Program-made: the position numbers and the translations under genes | Assembly (NCBI GenBank): GCA_964592725.1 | Contig: CAZQFQ010000010.1 | Span: forward strand, 1 to 35,812 | From: PALSA-1336 sp964592725 | Lineage (GTDB): Bacteria > Patescibacteriota > Doudnabacteria > UBA920 | DNA length: 35,812 nt | Direction: 5' to 3' | Part shown: positions 13,744-20,312 of the stretch, one piece after another | Position numbering within the stretch: the first letter of the stretch is position 1 | Layout: each line of letters starts with the position of its first letter | The notes under the pieces: generated by a model | Databases searched by the model: none | What the model saw: the letters and a program-made list of their open reading frames with translations, nothing else | Told to the model about the DNA's origin: nothing

Positions 13744-15035
13744 AAACCGCCTGCCCCTATTGCGGGAACAATCCGGTGCCGCACCGGTTTTATCGTTACA
13801 GCGAGAGCTTGAATATTTTTTTAACGCCGCTTAGGCAAAAAATGTTATACAATCCTTTGGCGGGTTTTTTTAAGAGCCGGCTAAGTTTTATAAAACCGGA
13901 AAGTTTTTTTTTGGGATTGGGAAAAAAATTAGGAATTATCAAACTGCAAAGCGATGTCAAACTCTGCAGGGTTAGGCGCGCCCAGGTTTTGTGGGAAGAG
14001 GCGCAAAGGCGGGGGATAGAGATGAGCCAGCTGGCGCTGTTTGGGAAGCCAATTGATGTTTACACGGCGGAAAAAAATTATCCATCATCGTTTATCTTTA
14101 ATCCTTCACCGTCAAAGATGAAGGATAAAAGATTAAAGATAAACTTCTCGGGATTGCCAAGGCCGGCGGGTTATTCCAACCGTTGGCTGGATTTGATGGA
14201 CGACAAGTGGCTGTTTAAAAAATTGATGATGGAAAACAGCTTGCCGGTACCGGAGGGGGGAAGCTGTCGGACATTCAGACAGGCTGAGAAAGTATTTAAC
14301 CGAGTTAAAGATTCATCAGAGAATCGGAGAATCGGAGAATCGGATCTCCGACTTCCGACTTCCGACTTCCGACCTCCGACCTCCGTCATCGTAAAACCCC
14401 GTGCCGGAAGCCGCGGGCGGCATAGTACGACGTTTGTTTGTGATTTAAGCGATTTAAAAAAAGCTTTTAAAATTGCCAAACAGCTTTGTTTTTGGGTTAT
14501 TGTGGAAGAGCAGCTAGAAGGGCCGGTTTATCGTGCCACTATAATAGACGGACATTTGGCGGGAGTTTTGCGCGGCGATCCGCCACAGGTCATCGGCGAC
14601 GGCATACATAACATCGGGGAGTTGATAAATATCAAGAACCAACAACCTCATCCCGGAGTCAAAGATATCGTGGCCGATAAGAGCTGTGAAGTATTTTTAT
14701 CAAGGCAAAATTTAAATTTATCTTCGGTTTTGGAAAACGGACGGCTGGCTAATCTTTCCGAAAAAATCGGCGTGAATTACGGTGGCTCTTCGTCGGAAGA
14801 CTATGGAATTTGCCATTCCGATAACAAAGAATTATTTTTGCGCGCCGCAAAAGTTTTGGGCGACCCTATCGTCGGCTTTGATTTTATAATTCCCGACATC
14901 ACCGCTTCCTGGAAAAAACAAAAATGCGGATTCATAGAAGTTAACTCTCTGCCGTTCATCAACCTCCACCACGACCCTCTGCTTGGCACCCCGCGCAACG
15001 CCGCGGCTTTGGTTTGGGATATGATGGGAATGTAG
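13740..15035 (+). CDS. ATP-grasp carboxylate-amine ligase-like protein
   Basis: The fold is recognisable from DKWLFKKLMMENSLPVPEG, VIVKPRAGSRGRHSTTF (nucleotide-binding lysine and glycine-rich loop), VIVEEQLEGPVYRATIIDG, and the metal-binding GFIEVNSLPFINLHHDP. The pattern resembles cyanophycin synthetase and glutathione-synthase-type ATP-grasp enzymes, which join a carboxylate to an amine using ATP. An N-terminal CPYCGNN gives a CxxC pair that may be half of a zinc site. About 22 residues (NRRIGESDLRLPTSDFR region) come from an in-frame microrepeat at 14321-14390 located between ATP-grasp subdomains. The gene is coupled to the small pilus-operon membrane protein. Its substrate is unknown; modification of a surface protein or synthesis of a small peptide are both possible. 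Confidence 0.8.
   Translation: MKTACPYCGNNPVPHRFYRYSESLNIFLTPLRQKMLYNPLAGFFKSRLSFIKPESFFLGLGKKLGIIKLQSDVKLCRVRRAQVLWEEAQRRGIEMSQLALFGKPIDVYTAEKNYPSSFIFNPSPSKMKDKRLKINFSGLPRPAGYSNRWLDLMDDKWLFKKLMMENSLPVPEGGSCRTFRQAEKVFNRVKDSSENRRIGESDLRLPTSDFRPPTSVIVKPRAGSRGRHSTTFVCDLSDLKKAFKIAKQLCFWVIVEEQLEGPVYRATIIDGHLAGVLRGDPPQVIGDGIHNIGELINIKNQQPHPGVKDIVADKSCEVFLSRQNLNLSSVLENGRLANLSEKIGVNYGGSSSEDYGICHSDNKELFLRAAKVLGDPIVGFDFIIPDITASWKKQKCGFIEVNSLPFINLHHDPLLGTPRNAAALVWDMMGM
14321..14390 (+). repeat. In-frame TCCGACT/AGAATCGG microrepeat
   Basis: GAATCGGA is repeated three times, then TCCGACT-type units five times, forming inverted arms (CGGATCTCCG centre). Related microrepeats occur at 5824-5855 and 31737-31860, the latter again inside a coding region. 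Confidence 0.75.
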
Positions 15036-15058
15036 AGGAATTGACAAAATTGATCAAA

Positions 15059-15096
15059 ATTTTCCGCCAAAGGCGGATCCGCCTTTGGCGGAAAAT
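15059..15096. repeat. 38-bp perfect palindrome after the ATP-grasp gene
   Basis: The half-site ATTTTCCGCCAAAGGCGGA is exactly mirrored around 15077/15078. AATTGACAAAATT-like sequence flanks both sides. Confidence 0.9.
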
Positions 15097-15113
15097 AAAA
15101 TTGACAAAAATTT

Positions 15114-15143
15114 ATCAAGCTTCTGTAGGCTTGATTTCTTTTT
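15114..15143 (+). terminator. Terminator of the pilus/ATP-grasp operon
   Basis: ATCAAGC (15114-15120) pairs with GCTTGAT (15129-15135), followed by TTCTTTTT. It overlaps the -35 box of the next promoter. Confidence 0.65.
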
Positions 15144-15159
15144 AAAGGTGGCTTATAAT
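15131..15159 (+). promoter_or_regulatory. Sigma70 promoter of the 15191 gene
   Basis: TTGATT (15131-15136), 17-bp spacer, TATAAT (15154-15159). Its -35 lies within the preceding terminator stem. Confidence 0.75.
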
Positions 15160-15190
15160 CCCCTCAATTGGCAAATGCCAAGGAGGCGAT

Positions 15191-15571
15191 ATGAAAAGGC
15201 TGGAGTTCTTATGTTTGGCAGGAGCGATTGTATTTTTCGGTGCAGCCATCTGGCTGTTTACGCGGCCTCTGCCGGCAAACCAGATGTTCACTCTGAACTT
15301 GCCGGAAAACACGGCCATTTATTTCTCTGGGGACATCACGCTTCCCACGCCGGCTGTGGCAACAAACTTTGAGACCGTCAAGGCAAAGATGGACGGCGGG
15401 GCGTACGCCCTCGCCGTGGTGCAGATCTTTGGAGCGACTAATACGGCCCAAGTCACGTGCTGGGTCAAGGATGACCCCATCTGGCTTTGGGGAAGCTATC
15501 CTCAGTTGCTGAAGGGAGGTTGGCCTGACTACATTGAGTCCAGATGGGTTTGTCCGGGCGCACAATCGTAG
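15191..15571 (+). CDS. Membrane-anchored orphan protein
   Basis: A 126-residue protein beginning MKRLEFLCLAGAIVFFGAAIWLF, a signal anchor, followed by a beta-rich extracytoplasmic part with two cysteines (TCWVKD and RWVCPG) that might form a disulfide. The start is fixed by AAGGAGG 4 nt upstream. It has a consensus-like promoter (15131-15159) and a strong terminator (15721-15768). With the genes at 1123-1392 and 5974-6429 it shares the pattern of a full promoter, ribosome site and terminator around an orphan membrane or secreted protein. No family recognised. Confidence 0.7.
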   Translation: MKRLEFLCLAGAIVFFGAAIWLFTRPLPANQMFTLNLPENTAIYFSGDITLPTPAVATNFETVKAKMDGGAYALAVVQIFGATNTAQVTCWVKDDPIWLWGSYPQLLKGGWPDYIESRWVCPGAQS

Positions 15572-15573
15572 CG

Positions 15574-15696
15574 GTGCCGGAAAAAAACAACTTTTCTTTT
15601 GTTTTGTTGTTCATCGGAGCGGTGTTTACGTATGTTGGTATCGATCGGCTTTTCAGGACCAGGAAATTGGCTTGTTTGCCAAGACCAGCATCCTGA
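15574..15696 (+). CDS. Very small single-span membrane protein, tentative
   Basis: A GTG 3 nt after the previous stop opens a 40-codon frame: PEKNNFSFVLLFIGAVFTYVGIDRLFRTRK and a short tail. It has one membrane helix and positive residues after it. An in-frame ATG at 15544 would give 50 residues and overlap the upstream gene. It sits between that gene and their shared terminator. A hydrophobic core flanked by charges suggests it may be real, but homology is unknown. Confidence 0.4.
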   Translation: MPEKNNFSFVLLFIGAVFTYVGIDRLFRTRKLACLPRPAS

Positions 15697-15720
15697 CATC
15701 CCCATCCGGAGGAACTTCGT

Positions 15721-15768
15721 GCGCTTGCCTCGCGGTCTGACTGACTTGCGGGGCGGGCGCTTTTTTTT
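15721..15768 (+). terminator. Strong intrinsic terminator after the 15191 unit
   Basis: A 13-bp stem with G.U pairs (15721-15733 with 15748-15760) is followed by eight T. Confidence 0.85.
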
Positions 15769-15783
15769 GTAGGGGAAAAGGGA

Positions 15784-15789
15784 TATAAT
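15784..15789 (+). promoter_or_regulatory. -10 box upstream of glycerate kinase
   Basis: TATAAT at 15784-15789 in GGGATATAATAG, as at thpR, about 108 nt before the ATG at 15897. The leader contains the hairpin repeat at 15837-15893. Confidence 0.45.
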
Positions 15790-15836
15790 AGTAATGACAG
15801 GAATGACAAAATAGAAATAAATCATAAAAATTAACC

Positions 15837-15893
15837 CTCTCTGTCGTCCGCCGGAGGCGGACGACATCTCCCCCAGAGGGGGAGAGGCCGGAA
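15837..15893. repeat. CCCTC-family hairpin repeat in the glycerate kinase leader
   Basis: TGTCGTCCGCC/GGCGGACGACA (15842-15866) is a perfect 11-bp stem, followed by TCTCCCCCAGAGGGGGAGA. The outer CCTCTC and GAGAGG pair. It ends 4 nt before the start codon and would lie in the message leader. Confidence 0.75.
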
Positions 15894-15896
15894 ATT

Positions 15897-17183
15897 ATGC
15901 ACATCATCAAAAATTTTGACAGGCTGGCGACTTCGGTATTAAGGCGGCAGGCTTTGGAAATTGCCGAGGCGGGGCTGGGGGCGATTAATACCAAAGAGGC
16001 GGTAAAAAGAACCGTCGGTTACAATCAGAAAAAACAAATTTTGGAAGTCGCCGGCACAAGATATCAGTTGCAAAATTTTGAGCGGGTAATGTGCATCGGC
16101 TTCGGCAAGGCGGCTTTTGACGCGGTGAGCGAATTGCAATCAATCTTGTCCGACAAAATTACCTGCGGCTACGTGATAGATTTAAAAGAAGGCAATCTGG
16201 GCAACATTACCTGTAAAATCGGCACCCATCCGTATCCTACCAAAATAAATATTCAGGCGACCAAAGAGCTAATGGCAATGCTGTCGTCGTGTACTCAAAA
16301 AGATTTGGTGCTGTGCGCGGTTTCCGGCGGCGGCAGCGCTTTGCTTTGCTATCCCAACGATATGACCTGCGAGGCGGAGGTTTCCATAATTTCCGCTCTG
16401 ACTGTTAAAGGCGCCGACATCACCGAATTAAACACCGTGCGTAAACATATTAGCAAAGTTAAAGGCGGGCAGTTGGCCAAGCTGATGTATCCGGCTACTG
16501 TCATCAGCCTGATTTTTTCCGACGTGCCGGGCGACGACATTAGCATGGTGGCTTCGGGCCCCACGGTTAAGGATACGACTTTTATGAAGGACGCGGCCGC
16601 GGTGCTAAAAAAATACGACGCTTTGGAAATTTGCAAAATGCCGTCGTGCAATTTGGTGGAAACGCCCAAAGAGGCAAAATATTTTGAAAAAGTCCACAAC
16701 GTTTTGGCGGTGTCGGCCAAACAGGCTTTAGCGGCGATGAAAGAAAAAGCCGAGGATTTGGGTTTTGAGGTGAAAATTTTCTCCGAAAATTTTCAGGGAA
16801 TTGCCCGCGAGTTGGCTCCGCAAATTATCAGGGAAAATAATAAAGCGCGGGAATGTTTATTGGGCGCCGGGGAAAGCACGGTCCATATTGTGGGCAAGGG
16901 CAAAGGCGGGCGCAACCAGGAAATGGCTTTGGCGGCCATATCATCCGCAGCCGAAAACCAGGTTTTGGCTTGTGTGGCGTCCGACGGACACGATAACACG
17001 GACTCGGCCGGGGCGATTGTGGACGGCGGCTCGTTGGCGCGCGCCAAGGCATTGGGACTGGATCCGGCGGCGTATTTGGAAAATAACGACAGTTATACTT
17101 TTTTTGAAAATCTTGGCGACCAATTAATCACGGGCCTTACCGAGGCCAATGTTTCGGATTTTTTTGTGTGTTTAAAGAGCTAA
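15897..17183 (+). CDS. Glycerate 2-kinase (MOFRL/GckA family)
   Basis: A cytosolic enzyme that phosphorylates D-glycerate to 2-phosphoglycerate with ATP. Family segments are present in order: the N-terminal DUF4147 region with VMCIGFGKAAFDAV, VSGGGSALLCYP, the NTVRKHISKVKGGQLA stretch with conserved basic residues, IFSDVPGDD, and the C-terminal MOFRL domain with GKGGRNQEMALAA and ASDGHDNTDSAGAIVDG. The length of 428 residues is typical. It starts at ATG 15897, right after a hairpin repeat, without a Shine-Dalgarno. With the hydroxyacid dehydrogenase at 18857 and the FAD oxidase at 3992 it suggests C2/C3 hydroxyacid handling. A miniature repeat element begins 2 nt after its stop. Confidence 0.93.
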   Translation: MHIIKNFDRLATSVLRRQALEIAEAGLGAINTKEAVKRTVGYNQKKQILEVAGTRYQLQNFERVMCIGFGKAAFDAVSELQSILSDKITCGYVIDLKEGNLGNITCKIGTHPYPTKINIQATKELMAMLSSCTQKDLVLCAVSGGGSALLCYPNDMTCEAEVSIISALTVKGADITELNTVRKHISKVKGGQLAKLMYPATVISLIFSDVPGDDISMVASGPTVKDTTFMKDAAAVLKKYDALEICKMPSCNLVETPKEAKYFEKVHNVLAVSAKQALAAMKEKAEDLGFEVKIFSENFQGIARELAPQIIRENNKARECLLGAGESTVHIVGKGKGGRNQEMALAAISSAAENQVLACVASDGHDNTDSAGAIVDGGSLARAKALGLDPAAYLENNDSYTFFENLGDQLITGLTEANVSDFFVCLKS

Positions 17184-17184
17184 A

Positions 17185-17367
17185 TTTAGGACTTACGCGT
17201 TTGAGGCAAAGAAGATTTAAAAATCTATGTTTTATTGCCTCAAACCACAAGGGCTTGGCCGATTACGTCGTTATTTTCCTGCGGTTTTATTCGGCGTAGA
17301 TATATACTTACGCCTCATAAAATCCTCGGAAAATGCCTCGTACTCGGCCAAGCGCGTAAGTCCTAAA
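17185..17367. mobile_element. Miniature inverted-repeat element, family A, copy 1
   Basis: Perfect 15-bp terminal inverted repeats (TTTAGGACTTACGCG, 17185-17199 and 17353-17367) enclose 153 bp without a gene. Inside are two further stems: TTTGAGGCAA/TTGCCTCAAA (17200-17244), and GCTTGGCCGA/TCGGCCAAGC (17253-17353) capped by GGCGTA/TACGCC. Together they form a three-way junction. The second copy, in inverse orientation, is at 27799-27975. Confidence 0.85.
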
Positions 17368-17385
17368 TAAAAAGTTAAGAGCATC

Positions 17386-18735
17386 ATGACTGAATTTAGA
17401 TCTCAAATTTCAGCCGCGGATTTGCAGAAATTGCGGCAAAAAATCAACGAGCTGATTTTGCAGGAAAAACAGCCGTTTATCCATCAGGCCATGCACCCGT
17501 CCTGCCGCGTGGCAGTGCTGTTGCCGGCTTATGACGAAAGCGTAAAAACTCTGCTTAGGCCGCTGTTGTCTTTGGCGCGCCAGGAAAAAGCGGCTAAGGA
17601 AGAATTTGAGGTTGTGGTTATTGCCAATAACAATAAAAAGGAAGCTTTGGATTTGTCGCCGGCGTATTTGCTGAATCAAAGGGTTTTGGAGTTTTTGCGA
17701 TTTTTAGAAGACGGTAAGTCAGCAGGGGAGGGAAAAATCAATGCGCCCGATTTTACCGCGGAAGAAAATAGTGCGATAGAAGAAATTAAACAGAGCGGAT
17801 TGCGGATAGTAATCATTGATAAATCTTCGGCGGATTTGGCGGACGACATAAATTATCTGGCGAACGCGCGCAACCGCGCCTGCCTGGAAATCGCGCGCCG
17901 CTTTTTGGACAACGGTAGGAACGAGAACGGAATTGTGGCCGTAACTGACTGCGATTGCCGCGTTTCGCCGAATTACATTCGCTCTATTATAGACACATTT
18001 AAGGAGCACGAGTTTTTAAACGGCCTGTGCGGGGGCATAGAGCACGAGATCGACGAATCCCTTCCCTATTATCAAGCGGTCAAACGGGCGTTTGACGCGC
18101 ACGTGGGTTTTACGGGGCGGCTGTCGCCGGCAAAAAAATACAGCGGGGGGTTGGCGTTAAAAAAATTCCATAAAATAAATTTTGTGCCGCTCAACACCGG
18201 CCAGGATTTGGCGGTGCGGCTTAGGGCGTGGTTTTTAACCGGCGGGTGGCCGGATAGGCCGAGCGGCGAGGACCATCATTTTGGCCGGCTGGTGGAAAGT
18301 TTGCCGGGCGACATTGCGTTTACGGACAGCTATACGGTATATCCTTTAACGAGAATCTCCGAGCGCACGGGCTTGGCGGCGGACGGCCGCCGCGTGCTTA
18401 AAATTGCCGAAGCGGTTAAAAATTATTACGAACATAAAAGTGACCGTGTGATGATTCCGGACCGGTTCAGGCAAAAAAAATTATTTGACGCGCTCTCAAA
18501 GGAGGCGTTTAACCAAACTTTGGACAAAGAGAAAGTTTTGGAGCTGTTTATTGAGCACGGCCGCGAGCCTGGCGGACTATCACCGGAAATTTGCGGGCAA
18601 CTGGCGGCCATTATGAACGGGGAAATGGCCAAGCCGGCCGGTGAGAGGGATTACGCCAAAATGGAAAATTTCATTATGGAAAATTTTGACGGTTTTTTGC
18701 CGGTAAAGGATGTAACGAGCTTGATTAGAGAATAG
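17386..18735 (+). CDS. GT-A glycosyltransferase (family 2-like)
   Basis: A 449-residue protein with a GT-A core: CRVAVLLPAYDES (about 44-56), EVVVIANNN (about 72-81), the metal-binding DCDC in VAVTDCDCRVSPNYIRSI (about 184-201), an acceptor-side LNTGQDLAVRLRAWF and a PSGEDHHF motif. A helical C-terminal extension of about 120 residues ends in SLIRE. No membrane span is seen, so it is probably cytoplasmic. The neighbouring glycerate kinase raises the thought of glucosyl- or mannosylglycerate synthesis, but the specificity cannot be read from sequence. It starts 18 nt after a family A miniature element and has no Shine-Dalgarno. Confidence 0.8.
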   Translation: MTEFRSQISAADLQKLRQKINELILQEKQPFIHQAMHPSCRVAVLLPAYDESVKTLLRPLLSLARQEKAAKEEFEVVVIANNNKKEALDLSPAYLLNQRVLEFLRFLEDGKSAGEGKINAPDFTAEENSAIEEIKQSGLRIVIIDKSSADLADDINYLANARNRACLEIARRFLDNGRNENGIVAVTDCDCRVSPNYIRSIIDTFKEHEFLNGLCGGIEHEIDESLPYYQAVKRAFDAHVGFTGRLSPAKKYSGGLALKKFHKINFVPLNTGQDLAVRLRAWFLTGGWPDRPSGEDHHFGRLVESLPGDIAFTDSYTVYPLTRISERTGLAADGRRVLKIAEAVKNYYEHKSDRVMIPDRFRQKKLFDALSKEAFNQTLDKEKVLELFIEHGREPGGLSPEICGQLAAIMNGEMAKPAGERDYAKMENFIMENFDGFLPVKDVTSLIRE

Positions 18736-18856
18736 GACGGATAGGACATATACGACGGATATTTCGGGATTTGGCAGTTGCATTTGTTTTGTGATATAGT
18801 AAATGTATAAAATAGGTATTTTTAAGAAATAAAAGGAATAAAATCATCGTAAAATT

Positions 18857-19855
18857 ATGAAAATCGTTTGTTATGAGACTGCCGATTGGGAAGCGGCGTA
18901 TTTAAAACAAAAATTGGCCGGATTTGATATGGAATTTATCGGCGGCTCCAAAATCCAGCCAAATCCGGACGCGGAAATTGTCTGTAATTTTGTGGGCTCG
19001 CCTTTAACGGCGGAAATTATTGCCCAAATGCCAAAGCTTAAGTTTGTGGCCACGCGCAGTACGGGCTTTGACCATATTGATCTTAAGGCCTGCGCGGAGC
19101 GGGGAATAGCCGTCAGCAACGTGCCGACTTACGGGGAAAACACGGTGGCGGAATTTGCATTTGCCCTTATTTTATCGCTGTCCCGAAAAATTTACCCGGC
19201 ATACAAACGGGTGCGCGAGCAGGGCTTGTTTTCAACCAACGATTTGCAGGGGTTTGATTTGCAGGGCAAAACTTTGGGCGTTGTCGGAGCCGGACATATT
19301 GGGCAGTTTGTCATCAAAATTGCCAAAGGGTTTGGGATGAACGTGGTGGCTTATGACCCTTATCCCAAGCGGGAATTAGCCGATAAATACCAGTTTGTTT
19401 ACGCCTCGCTGGAAGACGTTTTAAAACAATCCGACGTAATTACTTTGCACGTGCCATATATGCCGGCCACGCATCATTTAATAAATTCCCAGAATATCAG
19501 CCTTTGTAAAAAAGGGTGTATAATTATAAACACGGCGCGCGGCGGTTTAATAGAAACCGCGGCTTTGGTAAAAGCGCTTAAATCCGGGCAAATTGCCGGA
19601 GCCGGTTTGGACGTTTTGGAGGAGGAAGGTTTTATTAAAGAGGAAGTTGACCTGCTGGTTAACGGCCATCCCAATGAGGATGAATTAAAAACCGCGCTGG
19701 CCGACCACGAGCTGATGTATATGGACAATGTGTTAATTACGCCGCACAACGCGTTTAACACCAAGGAGGCGATGGTGAGGATTTTGGATACGACGGTGGG
19801 GAACATTAAGGGGTTTGAGGAGGGAAAACTGGTTAACCTTGTTTCAGGGCATTAA
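18857..19855 (+). CDS. D-isomer-specific 2-hydroxyacid dehydrogenase (NAD-dependent)
   Basis: A cytosolic oxidoreductase interconverting a 2-oxoacid and a D-2-hydroxyacid. The Rossmann motif is GAGHIG (144-149) with D167 after beta-2, favouring NAD. The catalytic set is R228 (NTARGG), E255-257 (DVLEEE) and H297 (TPHNAF). The length of 332 residues is normal. The LDVLEEE and long GFIKEEVDLLVNGHPNEDEL insert resembles D-lactate dehydrogenases more than glyoxylate reductases, but lactate, glyoxylate and hydroxypyruvate all remain possible. The stop codon TAA overlaps the left inverted repeat of the next cassette. Confidence 0.92.
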   Translation: MKIVCYETADWEAAYLKQKLAGFDMEFIGGSKIQPNPDAEIVCNFVGSPLTAEIIAQMPKLKFVATRSTGFDHIDLKACAERGIAVSNVPTYGENTVAEFAFALILSLSRKIYPAYKRVREQGLFSTNDLQGFDLQGKTLGVVGAGHIGQFVIKIAKGFGMNVVAYDPYPKRELADKYQFVYASLEDVLKQSDVITLHVPYMPATHHLINSQNISLCKKGCIIINTARGGLIETAALVKALKSGQIAGAGLDVLEEEGFIKEEVDLLVNGHPNEDELKTALADHELMYMDNVLITPHNAFNTKEAMVRILDTTVGNIKGFEEGKLVNLVSGH

Positions 19856-20308
19856 TCGAATCTACGAATCCCTACGAATTACGAATGGACTACAAAGTAG
19901 ACAAACAAAAGGTTTTGTAGGCCGATGAATGTTTTCGGATAAACGGGGTATGTTTTTATACGCAGAAGAAATTAGGGAGGTTCGCTAAAGAAAAGCAATA
20001 CGAAGTTGTCGCGGCGGACCGGTTTGCGGAGTTGCAAGTTCCTTGTATTAGACAGTTGGTTGTGGGGAAGACAGGAAACAGAACCGATTTAATTTTATTC
20101 AACAAAATTTTATTTGAAATAAAGGCTGTGCCTTATTTAACGGATGATGATTATGCCCAAGTTCAAAGATATTTGCAGGTATTAAATTTAGTTTTAGGTT
20201 TATTAGTAAATTTTTGGGCCAGATCTGCTCTGCCTCATCGAATATTACGTCCGAAAAATTCGTAGGTTCGTAGAGATTCGCAGATTCGTTCCATTCGTGG
20301 ATTCGATT
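19854..20308. repeat. Inverted ACGAAT microrepeats bracketing a gene relic
   Basis: The left side starts AATCGAATCTACGAATCCC and the right side ends, read inversely, AATCGAATCCACGAATGG. Both continue with ACGAAT-rich repeats (19854-19890 and 20257-20308). They enclose the GxxExxY-type relic. Confidence 0.7.
19929..20265 (+). pseudogene. Decayed GxxExxY-type protein
   Basis: The second half is well preserved: LGRFAKEKQYEVVAADRF, then TGNRTDLILFNKILFEIKAV with the PD-(D/E)xK-like D...ExK spacing, and QVQRYLQVLNLVLGLLVNF. This is the GxxExxY family common in Patescibacteria, with unknown function and a predicted nuclease-like fold. There is no start codon in this frame after the TAG at 19918. 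A second frame from ATG 19929 reads DKRGMFLYAEEIREVR and stops at 19987-19989, so the N-terminal part (including the GxxExxY motif) appears deleted with a frame change near 19971-19975. The C-terminus also diverges after LLVNF. Confidence 0.65.
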
Positions 20309-20312
20309 CATT

